Shown: positions 47,191-59,114, counted from the first letter of the stretch. The stretch: DNA of 64,000 bases from Eonycteris spelaea (GCA_003508835.1 PUFA01000057.1:8754501-8818500), one strand, 5' to 3'. Translations and numbers: made by a program. The notes: a model not told the origin generated them from the sequence alone.

Positions 47191-49200
47191 TTTAAAAATT
47201 GATATAATTTACATACCATAAAATTCACCTTTAAAAGTATACAATTCAATGTTTTTCAGTATACCAACAAAGTTGTGCAACTATCACCTCTATTTAATTC
47301 CAAAACATTTCCAATACCTCATAAAGAAACCCTCTACACATAAGCAGTCACTCCTCCATCGTACTTCTACTTGCAAACCCTAGGAACTGCTAAACTACTT
47401 TTGTCTCAATGGATTTGCCTAGTTTGGTCATTAAAAAAAAAAAAACCCAGAATCATACAATATGTGATAAGCCTAGCTTCTTTTACTTAGCATAATGTCT
47501 TTAAAGTTCATCCAAATTGTAGCACACATTGGTACTTGGCCGAATAGTATGCCATTTTGGATATACCACACTTTGTTTATCCGTTCATCAGTCGATGGAT
47601 ATTTGGCTTATTTCTACTTTTTGGCTATGTGAATAATTTTTCTATGAACATTCATGTACAAGTTTTACATGGTCATATATTTTCAGTTAGCTTGGGAATA
47701 TACCTAAGAATTGAATTTCTGGATCTTACGGTAACTCTATGCTTAACTTTTTAAGAAACTACCAAACTGCTTTCCAAAGTGTCATCACCATTTTACATCC
47801 CCGCCAGCAATGTGTGATGATTCCACTTTCTTCATATCCTTATCAGTGCTTGTTATTGTTGGTCTTTTGATTTTATCTATTCTAATGGGTATCAAGTGGT
47901 AGCTCATTATGGTTTTGATTTGCATGTCTTTATAACTAAAGATTTGACATCTCTTCATCTGTTTATTGGCCATTTATATGTTTTATATGGAGAAATAGCT
48001 GTTTAAATTCTTTATCCATTTCTAAATTTGGTTAATTATTTTTATTGTTAATTTGTAGGAGCTCTTTATATATTCTGGATGAAAGACCCTTATCAGATAT
48101 ATGATTTACAAATATTTTCTCTCATTCTATAGGTGGTAGCTTCACTTTCTCGAGACTACCTTTGAAGACAAAAACATTTTATTTTGATGAAGTCAATTTA
48201 TCTATTTACTTCTTTGGTTGTGCTTTGGGTGTCAGATCTGAGAAACTATGTCTAATCTAAGGTTACAAAGATTTACATCTATGTTTTCTTCTAGGAGTTT
48301 TATGGTTTATCTCTTACATTTAGGTTTTTGATCCATTGGGGTTAATTTTATATATGATATAAGGTAAGGGTCCAACTCCATTCCTTTGCATGTGGAGATA
48401 CAGTTGTCCTAGTACCATTTGTTGAAAAGACTATTATCCTGACATCCTTGTCAAAAGCTCAATTGATTATAATGTATGAGTTTATTTCTAGATTCTCAAT
48501 TCTATTCATAGATCTATAAATGTCCTTATACCAATATTTCACAGTCTTAATTACTGTAGCTTTGTAGTAAGTTTTAAAATTGGGAAATGTGAATCCTTTA
48601 ACTTTATTCTTTTTCAAGATTGTTTTAGCTATTTTGGGTCCCTTGGATTTTAATAGGAATTTTAGGATCAACTTGTTCATTTCTGCAAAAAAAAAAAGGT
48701 CAACTGGAACTTTAATAGAGAAAGCATTGAATCTGTCAATCAGTTTGAGAGCACTACCATCCTAATAATATTAACCTTTCTAATTCATACACATAGGATG
48801 TCTTTTCATTCATTTAGATATTCTTTAATTTCTTTCATCAAGTTTTATAGTTTTCAGTGTATAACTAACTTCTTTATTAGTCCCAGTAGATGTGTGTGTG
48901 TGTATTCCTTAGGATTTTCTAAATGTAAAATCATGTCACCTACACATAGAAATAGTATTACTTATTCCATTTCAATCTGAAATACCATTTATTCCCTTTT
49001 TCTTGCCTAATTGCCCTGGCTAGAATCACCAGTAAAATACTGAATAAAAGTGGCAAAAGCACACATCCTTGTCTTTTTCTGAACTTAAGGGAGAAAGCTT
49101 TCAGTCTTTCACCATTAGATAGAATGCTAGCCATTGTTTTTCACAGACATCATTTATCAAGTTGGAGAAGTTCCTTGGATGTATTTTTAATTTGTTTGCA
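47191..49200 (-). repeat. L1 3' half, antisense, about 2 kb
   Basis: The longest repeat in the window. It starts at the antisense 3' UTR ('tgatataatttacataccat'), passes 'atgccattttggatatacca', 'taccaaactgctttccaaag' and 'tatcagatatatgatttaca', and reaches the ORF2 reverse-transcriptase part near 49000-49200 ('gcacacatccttgtcttttt'). ORF2 is truncated at its 5' end and carries many stops, so it is not mobile. Confidence 0.95.
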
Positions 49201-49204
49201 AAAT

Positions 49205-49820
49205 ATAATTTATAGGCAATTCACATATCATTTGGCATCCGGAAGTTTCCTGTGTATGGGAAATCAGACATGCATTGAGGAGCCCAAGCACTGTAATCCT
49301 CTATCCCTGAATTATTTTGGAAATTCCAGGATTACAATGAGCCTATGGTCAATCAGCTCAACTTGGAGGAAAGAGCATAGTCTTGAAGGTTGTCTGGCAG
49401 ATCTTGAGGAAAGGGACTGGAGGCTATGAGCTCACAAGAGTTCTTCTAGCTTCAGAATTCAATAAACATGCCAGAATTCAATAAATATTCCAGTGCAAAG
49501 CTCTGAAGAGAGTATCAGTAGTCCTCCCACCCCCAACTGGAACGTAGTTACAAATAGGCTTCATTTATGAGTTAACTGAGAAAGCATTTTGTTTTAGTAT
49601 GAAATAATATTTCTTTAGGAGCAAATATGAACAAGAAGTTTGATTAATATTTGGATGCATTCACATAAAGCCTTGAAGTTAAATGAGAGGCATGATAGGC
49701 TTATCTGAGATACCAGCTAAGAGCAAGCATGTATTGAGAGTTTGAGTTCACTCATTTTGCCATCACAGAGAATGCCAATTGTAACAAGCCATCCTTGAGT
49801 AACCACATAATAGAATTCAA
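49205..49820. other. Unique sequence upstream of the candidate exon
   Basis: No repeat recognised. It contains a possible acceptor (AG at 49767-49768 after 'cactcattttgccatcac') that could start a non-coding leader running into the ATG at 49822. No TATA box or CpG enrichment is obvious. Confidence 0.4.
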
Positions 49821-49821
49821 G

Positions 49822-49885
49822 ATGTCAAGAAAACATTATCTACGAACAGTATTTTTGACTGTTGTGTTCCTAATACTGGTAGCGG
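49822..49885 (+). CDS. Candidate first coding exon: signal peptide or signal anchor followed by splice donor
   Basis: Seen: an ATG with purines at -3 and -1 opens 21 codons reading MSRKHYLRTVFLTVVFLILVA, plus one extra G, and is followed directly by GTAAGATA. The peptide has a basic start (R3, K4, H5, R8), a hydrophobic core of about 12 residues and small residues at its end, the layout of a secretory signal or type II anchor. The donor CGG|GTAAGA is strong and gives a phase-1 intron, which is common after signal-peptide exons of small secreted proteins (defensins, SPINK-type inhibitors and others). Without splicing the frame stops after about 10 more codons. It sits in repeat-free sequence. 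I do not recognise the protein. A chance hydrophobic frame in AT-rich DNA remains possible. Confidence 0.4.
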
Positions 49886-50690
49886 GTAAGATAATTCTAG
49901 ATGTTAAACCACAAAAGTAAAAATGACCAAAAATGGAAGTCAGTGGTGGCTTGCTCAGCTGAACAATTAGTCAGAAACTTAGTTGAGATGGTGAGTTGTT
50001 TCATAGTCATCATTTACCACATATCGATACTTGGTCATTGGTAGGACTCAAATGGTTTTGCTTCTGAGTTGGCTGAACTTTGTCACTCTTTCAGTTATTT
50101 TCAGGGTATCTTCATACTGCTCCTAGGAACAGAACAAAATTTTGAGTTTGATATAATATATGGGACAAATTTATTTGTGTAATGAAACATGAAGCAAACA
50201 CTGCACATTGACAATTAACTAACGGCTCTTTATTATAACATAATGCTCTGCCCACAGTTTGAGCTGGTAAGCCCAATAGTTTACTTCACAGTGCTAAAAA
50301 CACCAATGACATTGGTTTATCTTCACATCTGACAGGCAAATATGCTTAGTTCCAGGGCCATAGACTCTATTTTTTATCACACAAATGCCTACAATACTGA
50401 ATAAGCAAAGAGAGTGAATATATCTGTGGATTATGTCAGTATTTCTGAAAATTAGTATTTATACTATTAATAGTGGGTAGGATAAGTCTAGACATCAGAA
50501 AGATCAACTGTAAAAATGTTAATAGTTATATCTTTATGCTAACATGTATTTAATATGTAACTAGCACATAAAGCCTATGATTTTATAATTGCTGTGGCTT
50601 TAGTAGAGCTATATAGGAATTAAGTTTTTAAAGTAGGCTCATTTAAAAACAAATAATGTCAATGGAGCAAAAATAAAAAAGTTGTTAATG
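49886..50690. other. Unique sequence, putative start of the intron after the candidate exon
   Basis: No repeat or further exon recognised. Confidence 0.4.
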
Positions 50691-50694
50691 AGTG

Positions 50695-51080
50695 TCTCAG
50701 TTGGCTTTCAACACAGTAATACTGCAAAACAAAACAAATTCAGTGGCATACAGCAAAAAGAGTACTCCCATACTCTCATGTGGTCAGTTGGGGCAGTTCT
50801 ACTTCATGTTTCTCACAGGCTAAAAAAGCAAGTCTACCTGGGACACATTTTTATTATTTAAAAAATTGGAAAGTCCCAGAGGAGTGTGTGAAAATCATGA
50901 TATCTTTAAAAGCTTTGCCCTAGAACTGTTACATTGTCATTTTTGCCCAATTGCAATTGGCCCTAGCAACTTATATGGTGATGACCAACATTGGTGGGGT
51001 GGGGAAGAATGCTCCTCCCATGGGGGTTTCAGGTAGAAGAGTGACTATTTGCTAAGCAGTATTCTAACCTACCAGAGCAA
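50695..51080 (-). repeat. MaLR-type LTR-like repeat, antisense, diverged
   Basis: It opens 'aacacagtaatactgcaaaa' and 'caaattcagtggcatacagc', the antisense LTR 3' end also seen at 6065 and 29714. Later parts are weak. Confidence 0.45.
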
Positions 51081-51289
51081 ATGACTGAGATGTTGAGAGC
51101 TGGGTTAGTGAAACCCATCACCTTAATGAGGATGGCATATGAAAGCCATACCCTCATTAGTATTGTCTTATACTGGAAAGGCTACAGTATTTAAACATCA
51201 TACAGTAATATATGATAATAGCAAAAACTTAAAAGAGAATGAGAATACAAAAGATTAAAATTGTACATCTTTCTTTATTCTAATATTTT

Positions 51290-51782
51290 AATCTAGCTCC
51301 CAAGAAGTAAATCTGGTTTTTTTTAGTGTATTCTTCCAGACTATTTCAATGTTTGTTTGTTGTTTTCAAACAAACATAAGGTCATACTATACATATCATT
51401 CTTAATTTCTTTTTTCATTTAACAACACATCATGGACTTTTTCCATGGAAGTAAAAAATATCTATGTTATTATTTGTAATAGCTTTACAGAATTTCATAG
51501 TATGGATACACCAGGAGATTGTAAAGTGCTTTCTAACATATATTTAGGTGTTTCCAATTTTCTAGTATTGCAAACAAAGATCCAAGGAACATATCTGTAT
51601 AAAAATCTTTGTATAGTTAGATATTTCTATATTATTATTCCCAAAAGGGGAACTGTTACATCAATACACATTTTAAACTATGGTGGATACTTCCAAATTA
51701 CGCTCCCAAATGACTATACCAATTTCCATTCCTACCACATCTCAATATCATTCACAGAACACACTGTGCCTTAAGCATAATT
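51290..51782 (-). repeat. L1-type ORF2 fragment, antisense
   Basis: 'ttcatttaacaacacatcat', 'tcatagtatggatacaccag', 'taggtgtttccaattttcta', 'ccaatttccattcctaccac' follow antisense L1 (HAL1 or L1M type). Confidence 0.8.
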
Positions 51783-51929
51783 ACACTTGGAGATCTTCTG
51801 ATATTAAGTATACAATTGATTGTTTGAGGTCAAAAAACTTTATTTAATTCTGTAAGAAACAAATTTGCCTAATGTTGAGAAAGTATTTTTGTTGACTATT
51901 CCTTCTTAGCCTATCATTTTTTATTCTCA

Positions 51930-52655
51930 AAAGAATTTCTGACTCATTGGAATGGCAATAATAAAAAAGATGGAAAAAGAAAAAGTTCTGGCATAGATGA
52001 CAAACAACAAGAACTCTCATACACAAATGGTGGAAGTGAACATTGCTATTGGCATTTTAGAAAATTATTTCATAGAATGCACAAAAATTGACATCTGAGC
52101 TAATAATTCAGCTTCTATTGAATACTCAGCAGAATTATGGACATGTATTCATCTAAAGAAATGTACTAAACTATTCATAGAAGCACTATTCATGTTAGCC
52201 CCAAACGTGGAACAATCCAAATGCCCAGTAAGAGTAGATGGATAAATAAATTGTGGTTTAGTCATAGAGTGGAGTATTATCCATTGATGGGAGTAAACAT
52301 TTACAAGTGTAAGTAAAAATACAGATAAATCTTGCAAACATAATTTTGAACAAAATACGCCAGACACAAAGGAATTTATCTTGTATAATTTCACTTATAT
52401 GAACGTTAAGAAGTGGTAAAATTATTTAATTATGTTAGAAGTCTGGGTAGTGGTTATCTTTGGGTGGGTTAGGGGAACAGTGACTAGGGAGTGGTATGAG
52501 GGGGCTTCTGGGATGCTGGTAATAATGTTCTCTTTCTTGATTTGGATGCTCACCTGGACATACGCCATTTGTAACAATTCATCAAGTTGTTCTGGTGTGA
52601 TTGGTGCACTTTTCTCTATGTATGCTGTATCTCAGTACAAGTTTTTTTAAGAAAG
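51930..52655 (+). repeat. L1-type ORF2 end and 3' UTR, sense
   Basis: 'actctcatacacaaatggtg', 'gtggaacaatccaaatgccc', 'acagataaatcttgcaaaca', 'gtctgggtagtggttatctt' and the tail near 'acaagtttttttaagaaaga' follow sense L1. It lies head-to-head with the antisense piece at 51290. Confidence 0.85.
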
Positions 52656-52659
52656 AGTG

Positions 52660-53335
52660 ACTGATAGAAACCTCTCTTTGTTTTTTAAGCATTAAAAAAA
52701 AATTGGCTGTATCTTTGAACTCTGTCGTTTTTGAATTAGCAGTGATATAATGGTTCTATCTACCTTTGCTCCCCTCCGTATACACTAAAACCAATAGGAG
52801 TGAAAGCAAGGCTGGGGGTATGGTCTGGGCATGTCCCTTCTGATGCCAGCAGGATTCATTCCAGGCTCTGTTGCAGTCAACATTGCCTCATTAATTACTT
52901 GACCTGATAGGGAAGTATCAAAGCCTGTACTCCAAAGTGGAAACTGAGTGTTCACATTAAAATTTTGAGAAAACTTACGTCTAGAACAAAGCGGGAATGA
53001 AAAAAAGTAAAACTCAGACAAGACGGTATTTTCTTATGCTCCCTGAATCAGAGGTTTCTGGAACACTCTGAAAGCAATAATCACGTAATAAGCTGAGCCT
53101 TCCTCACTCACATTTACTCAATGCTGCCATCTGACCTGCTTGCTTGTTTCCCAAAACAGCCATTCCTTACCTATGGACTTCATTGTTTGCCAGGCCAAGG
53201 AAGGTGGAGAAAACATTTTTATGTCATAGATGGAGGTTTCTGAGTTATCTCTAAAGCTTGGCCTAAGCCTTCAGCCTTCTTTGTTATACCCCAAGGTGCC
53301 AAATCACCAGAAACTAACCTCTTAAAATGGCTTAA
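52660..53335. other. Unclassified sequence
   Basis: No named repeat. AG at 53158-53159 follows a moderate pyrimidine tract and opens a 31-codon frame that would be in phase with the donor at 49886, but the peptide is not recognisable. Confidence 0.35.
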
Positions 53336-53339
53336 AAAT

Positions 53340-53545
53340 TTTTTTGAATTTATTTTTTAGGTTTAATTTAATAGGATAAACAACATCCACGTTGTAAAGA
53401 ACAGGATTTCGTGAGTTTTTGAAAGATAAATATGTCCATGAAATCATGACCACAATCAAAACAAAAGATTTTCTTTATCCACAAAGTTCTATCAAACCCT
53501 TCCCTGCACCCCCCCCCACCTCATTGTCATAATAACTGATTTGCA
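53340..53545 (-). repeat. L1 3'-region fragment, antisense, diverged
   Basis: 'acaacatccacgttgtaaag', 'tatgtccatgaaatcatgac', 'cacaatcaaaacaaaagatt' resemble the antisense L1 3' region. Confidence 0.45.
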
Positions 53546-53549
53546 ATAA

Positions 53550-53900
53550 ACTGGCTTTTGAACAAATGAGTATGTCAATGTGCCAAATCTAAGCGTATTT
53601 CACATACACACACACTCTTTTCTCTTCCTACAGCCTCATCCTGAGGCAAACAGCTTTAGGCAGCTTCAGAGCATATCCTGTGGCCTCCTGGCCAGAGTTG
53701 GGAGAGGGCGGAAATCTGGCCCAGCGGCCTAAGCCAGGGTTGGTTGCAGTGCTCTGGCCAACAGGAGAAGCTGTGAGCACACGACAACTACACACAAGCA
53801 GAAGTCGTGGGTCAGCACAAGCCATGGTCTAGAGATATTCAGGGGTAAGAATGTAGGTGGTGGCAGCAGCAGTAACAGCAGAAGCAAAGGCAGCTGAGCC
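53550..53900. other. Unclassified sequence
   Basis: No repeat named. Somewhat GC-richer than the flanks, with a short GCAGCA tandem near 53860-53872. Confidence 0.35.
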
Positions 53901-53904
53901 CCAT

Positions 53905-54285
53905 ATATGAGTCTGGTTGGGCTGCCAAAACAATGCACCACAGACTGGTGGCTTAAACAAGAATACTTTTCCTCACAGTTCTGGAAGCTGGAAGTGCAAA
54001 ATCAAGGTGTCAGCAGGGTCAGTGTTTTTCTGAGGCCTCTCTCCTTGGTTTGCAGACCTTTGTCTCCACGTGATCTTCCTTCTGCGTGCATCTGTGACCT
54101 AATCTCCTCTTCTAAAAAAGACACCAGTCATATTGGATTAGCCCCAACCCTAATGGCCTCATTTTAACTTAATTCCCTTTTTAAAAACTCTGTCTCTGCA
54201 TAAGGTCACTTTCTGAGGTATTGCGGTTATTACTTCAACATATGAATTTGGGATTGGGGGCACAGTTCAGTTTACAACACCCCAT
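53905..54285 (-). repeat. MaLR-type (MLT1-like) LTR, antisense
   Basis: A clear copy: 'caccacagactggtggctta', 'tcacagttctggaagctgga', 'atcaaggtgtcagcagggtc', 'agacaccagtcatattggat', 'ccctaatggcctcattttaa', 'catatgaatttgggattggg'. Confidence 0.9.
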
Positions 54286-54289
54286 AAAG

Positions 54290-55615
54290 GTAAGGGATTG
54301 CGAACTCTTTCTGTGGGTGAGGGTCAAGTGCCTCACTGATGGAACTAAGCTCCTGGGATCAGAGGCCCTCTTGGTTCCAGATGTGAATCCTGAATTTCAG
54401 TCCTCCCAAGGCCTCTCCCTGTACAACTCTCAGTAAGCTCCCAAAAGTCTCCTGCGACCTTGCTTCTCATCTTTCCTCAGAGTAAACTCGTTACTTGAGG
54501 AAAACTAAACTGAGTAGCTTTTTTTTTTTTTTTTTTTGAAGCTAAATGTGTAAAGCACTTTGAATGATAACATCTGTTGTCTGCTTACAAGTAGGTGGAT
54601 GCAGGTAGAAGGGGTCAGTTAAAAAATGAACTCAGCCTAAGTGGAGGAGGAGAGAAAGAGCTAAACTTCCTTCCACTACTCATAAAACTCTTTCTTTTTA
54701 ACATTCTAGCATTTAAAATAACAATAAAATCAGACAATTGCAATTATTACAAAGAGGTGTTTATTATGCCCTTTTAAAACTGTGCTCATAAACCTTCCTC
54801 TAGTGTACAGACTAGAAATGCCCAATTATATGTTTAATAATAAGTGCTCCAGAGGGCAGACAGAAATAGCAGGATGCAGGCTCCCACTCCTATAGAGTCA
54901 TCAGTTTCAATGCAGCTAATAGAGGAATTTGCTTGGCTCTACACTTTTTGAAACATAATCTTCTGCCAAGTTTTCTCAGCAAAGTAGCTTTGTTGCCAAA
55001 GGAATTAGATAAAGGCAAGGTCTTAAAGGAAAAGGATTCATAAACCATAGAATCCAGCAACGAAATAGAAAAATGTTCCCATTTACCTTGCCTTGGAGGT
55101 AAGTTCTCAGGTCAGGAAGCAATTTTTATTTATGTCTTGCAAATCAAATAACACAAAATAAAGTTTTGAGAAAGGGCTATTGCCAAAGAGTGACATTTTT
55201 ATGAGGAAAGAGTAAAACCAAAGGGTTAATTTTTCCACATTCGTTTCTGTAAACTGGTGGTCTGAGGGCCAGAGCTCACCCAGGCAGCTTTTGTTAGCTT
55301 GTCCTGTACCATCTTAAAGATACGTATATCGAAATAAGTTACCAAAATTTAAAATTTGGGAGATTTTGTGCAAATATCTACATCTCTGGCTTTCCTTCAG
55401 CAATTGGAAGACCCCAAATGGTAATAACCCACTTATGCTGATCAGTGGACATTACCTTAAGACTGACAAAGATTCTCTCCTTGATCAAATCCTAGTCAGA
55501 CTCCTGAGTTCTCTTCTCAACTAGGCCTCAATTTGGCCTAAAAAAACACTCACATATTGTATAAGAGCTCAAGGCCACATTGCAAAGATGACCCGAGTTC
55601 CCCTTAAAGTACTTG
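54290..55615. other. Unclassified sequence
   Basis: About 1.3 kb with no gene and no named repeat. A T run lies at 54520-54537. Confidence 0.4.
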
Positions 55616-55617
55616 CC

Positions 55618-55996
55618 TGAGAAAATTTGAGGCTGCCAAAGGAATTTCCTGTTTGTTCCAACCAACACCTGAGGATAGGACCCCTGTCTCTCAGTCTCTG
55701 TGGGAGGGTAGGAGCTTGATTTCAGTAAGTAGCGGTTAGGAAATTCAGATGGGTTTCACATGCACCAATCCCCTCTCCACACTTTTCGTAGTTTTTCACT
55801 TCCCTGAGACTGCTGAGGCCCCACTCACACCTTCCCTGTTTCCTCATTCTCCCTTTAAAACTCCTAGTCACCTCTGTACAAATCAAAGTTGAATTTAGTT
55901 CACTCTGGACTCTTTTTTTCCAATTACAATAGTTATTACTGATTAAAATCTGGCCTTACCACTTTAAATAGTGTCCAGCTTTATTTTTCTTTGACA
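55618..55996 (+). mobile_element. Endogenous-retrovirus-type solo LTR, sense
   Basis: It ends 'cagctttatttttctttgaca' minus the first base, at 55996 (CA). Upstream are a TTTAAAA box (about 55853-55860), 'gtacaaatcaaagttgaatt', and an ATTAAA signal (55942-55947). The layout and the U5 tail fit a class I-like LTR. The start is less certain. No viral genes are adjacent. Confidence 0.6.
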
Positions 55997-55999
55997 AGA

Positions 56000-57200
56000 T
56001 GTAATACACTGACCCCAATTTATCCCAATCTCCACACCCTTTCAACCCCCTTCCTCATGTCTGGACTAAATATAAGTTGTAAATTATCAACTCACTTGTT
56101 TTGTTATTTCACATACAAAGAAGAAGGAAATAAAATAATTTTTATGCCCACATGTTTCTCCCAAAGGAAGAAAATGATAGATACAGAAAGCAATATGTTT
56201 CAAGAAAAACAGGAAATAAATTTTTTAGAAACAAAGGCCATGGCTACTTAATATGAAAATACATTACTCTGGTCATTTCTAGACATTGCCTGTGTGCTTC
56301 CTGTAGACACCTGTGTTTATATCCCAGAATCTTAAGTCTAGGGACTTTACTAACCACATCGAGCCTCTGGTGAAGGCCTACGTAGTTAAGCCATGTGGAC
56401 AACAGTAGTGAGATTAATGGCTTAAAAGCTGCCTATAGTACCTCCCCATTCCCTTTAGGAACCTCCATTTGGAGGAATCCTTGGCTTCTAGAATGGGCTC
56501 CATAGGAGTCTATCCTCAGCTTTCAGTGTCTGATTTCTCATCTCCCAAGAGCTGAACTCATACGTTTGTCAGGAAGAAGCACTTTTGAAAAATCTGGTTG
56601 TGAGCAAGGGGATCATCTTGCAGGGGAGAATATAGTTCACTGTTACCTGTGCTGCTAAATCTGTAGGGCCGGCAGTTTGTTCAGGACAGGTATTCTGGGA
56701 CATCATATCAAGGACACTGAAGGAAGCATTAAAACTATCAATGTTAGTTATGAGGCAGCGTCAGCTTCTGGTTTCATGCACCCTGGAGCTGTACAATACT
56801 TGCCCACTTGTTCTTATTAACACTTTAATTTTAAATAATTATTTTTTTTAGGCTAAGAATTTGACCACCACCTGAGCAGCTAAAAGAACTTGATTGTATC
56901 AGTGCCCAAGACTTCCTTGATAAAAGAAAACTATTAAAGTTTTTTGAACATGAAATGGTCTAGGCATTTAAGCGTAAAATAATAATTTGTAAAAGAATGT
57001 GTTTTATCACTGGGAAGCTGTTTGGGCAGTTATGGGTGGGCTGATTTTTTACATTTTTTTATGTTTGCATGAATGTGTCTAAGAGCCTGTGGCTCTCCAT
57101 CAATAAGAGAGAATGCAGCATAGTCATAAGGATTCTTGATAACATCTCAATTGACAGATTTTGTTTGAATGGCCTCAGTTTTCTACTTCTCCCTGTATCT
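56000..57200. other. Unclassified sequence
   Basis: About 1.2 kb, no gene or named repeat. The first 250 bases are AT-rich with an 86-codon plus-strand frame (55991-56251) that starts inside the LTR. Confidence 0.4.
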
Positions 57201-57204
57201 AAGC

Positions 57205-57640
57205 CCTTGGCTGTGTGAGTTTCCAGGTTTTTCACTAAAAGAGTGAATCCATGTTTCCATCCTTTGATTTGGCTTTGGCCAAGGGATGTCAGCATATATG
57301 ATGCATACAATGGTGAGAGACAGCACTTTTCCATTTGCTCTTCCTATCTCGTTCTCTGCCCTCGCCATGAAAAGATGCTGGAGCTAGCCTGCTGGAGGAT
57401 AAGGAGTATGAAGCCAAGTCCAACTGCTCCAGTCATTTCAGCCAAGTCCATGTCCATTCTGATCAGCCAATCCAACTGTCCCTCAGACTTGCGAGTGGGT
57501 CTCACTAAAATCAGAACTGCCTAGCTTAGCCAAGCCTGAATTACTGATCTACAGATGTCTGAGCTAAATAAAGCCTTGTTTTAAGGTACTAAGTTTTGTG
57601 ACAGGCATTTATGTAACATTATTATGTAATAGATAACAGA
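57205..57640 (+). repeat. MaLR-type LTR, sense
   Basis: 'gcctgaattactgatctaca' and the 3' signature 'ggtactaagttttgtgacag' with 'taatagataacagatgc'. Internal parts carry 'ggccaagggatgtcagcata'. Confidence 0.65.
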
Positions 57641-57644
57641 TGCA

Positions 57645-58100
57645 GCCCCCATCTCTCCCTTCTCTCTCTCTCTCTCTCTCCAAATTGAGAGTCATTGATT
57701 ACAACTACAAAGGAAAGACTAAAAATGAGAAAGGTAAGCTATGAGGATATTAGAGCAATTAAATAAGGTGATATGGCTTACAGTTCTTGTGAAAAATTGT
57801 TCTATAGGCCATATCTTAATACAAATGGGAGATTCTAAGACTATAATGACTCAATTCTGAAGTTGGAAAGAGATAAGGCTGAATGTGAAATATTTCTAAA
57901 TGATTCCCTTTGGGTGACCATTTTTAGCTATAAAATATATTAAATAATCATATGTTAAACCTATTTTTGTTTGCCTTTCTCAAAATTCTCAAAGAAACTA
58001 GGAAAAATTAGGAGACAGATGAGGCATAAAATTTTTGTCATGTTATAAAAATATTTTTGCCTTATAATGATTATGGTAAGTATCTTATCTCTTTTTAACA
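57645..58100. other. Unclassified sequence with short (TC)n
   Basis: A TC run of about 11 units lies at about 57660-57681. Nothing else recognised. Confidence 0.4.
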
Positions 58101-58104
58101 ATAG

Positions 58105-58355
58105 CAACAACAATAGCAGCTAATAGTTACTGAATGCTTTCCTTATGACAGGCATTGTGCTAAGTACCTCATGTGCATTATTTTATGTAATAATAAGCAC
58201 AAACTTCTGAGAGAGGAACTAATGTTATCCCATCTTACAAATGAGGAAATAGTCTCAGAAAGGTTAAGCAATGTGTTCTACATTTGCTTAGGTAAAAAAT
58301 GGCAGACTAAAGCCTGATGTGTGTGTGATCCCAAAGCCAGTGCTTTTTATTTTGT
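58105..58355 (-). repeat. MIR SINE, antisense, near full length
   Basis: 'atgacaggcattgtgctaag', 'catcttacaaatgaggaaat', 'aaggttaagcaatgtgttct' run in antisense MIR order over about 250 bases. Confidence 0.9.
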
Positions 58356-58384
58356 TATAGCGTATTGCATTATATTACTAGATG

Positions 58385-58510
58385 TAATTTCCTGAGAGAA
58401 GGAGCATGTCTATACTCCCTTTGGTGTTTATTTCATGTCTATCTTCCACGCACTTAGTCAGAATACCCTAAGTATAATATATTCTCAATAAATAATTATT
58501 AAATTGAAAA
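58385..58510 (+). repeat. L2 LINE 3' end
   Basis: 'cctgagagaaggagcatgtc' through 'atattctcaataaataatta' is the sense L2 terminus. Confidence 0.75.
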
Positions 58511-58511
58511 T

Positions 58512-58865
58512 GAAAAGACCTTCATTTGAACTCCACCCCCCTCTTGTAAACCTGATCTTCTCCATATAGCTGACTTTGGGTGCTTCCCCCCACTTCTGAT
58601 GTTCTTGCAGCTGCAGTGCACACCGAGAGTATCCTGCCTTTGTCACCACAGCACTTCTTCACTTTTCTGCCCTAGGGCCTTCTCCAAAGCCTTGGAAGAC
58701 CACATGGTCTGTGGCAAGTGCTGAAAAGGCAGGGAGTATGATGAGTTCATGCCTCCAAAGGCACTTCCAAATGACTATCCCTCACTCCGGCTTGGGGCAC
58801 CCAAGTCCTTACTGCAGGCTCTGCTCTCAGGGTTACCCAAACCAGGTTTCCTAGTCTTCTCTTCC
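58512..58865. other. Unclassified sequence
   Basis: GC-richer than its neighbours. No named repeat or gene. Confidence 0.35.
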
Positions 58866-58869
58866 CAGT

Positions 58870-59112
58870 AAATAGCACCTCTATCTTAGTGCCTGGGTAT
58901 TCAAGACAAACACTTGACTCTTCTCTTTCATCTCATATCTCATCATATTCATTGGCAACTCAACTTCGCCTTCTCACCATGCCTGTCACCAAGCTGCTCC
59001 TATTCCTCACTCAACCTCTACAATAGCCTCTTTGCTAGTCTTTCTGCCTCCAGTTTCCAGAATGATCTTTTAAGATGTTCACCATGCCACAGTATTCCTC
59101 TGGAACCATGTG
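58870..59112 (+). repeat. L2 LINE ORF2 3' end, sense
   Basis: 'aaacacttgactcttctctt', 'cattggcaactcaacttcgc', 'ctacaatagcctctttgcta', 'cagaatgatcttttaagatg' follow the L2 ORF2 3' part. Open for 79 codons by chance, with no intact domain. Confidence 0.75.
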
Positions 59113-59114
59113 AT

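Noticed and set aside
47191..49200. Possible active L1
   Set aside because: Only the 3' half is present and its frame has many stops.
53158..53254. Possible second exon in phase with the donor at 49885
   Set aside because: Pyrimidine tract only moderate, peptide of 31 residues with one cysteine and no recognisable motif. The termination codon follows without a known family pattern.
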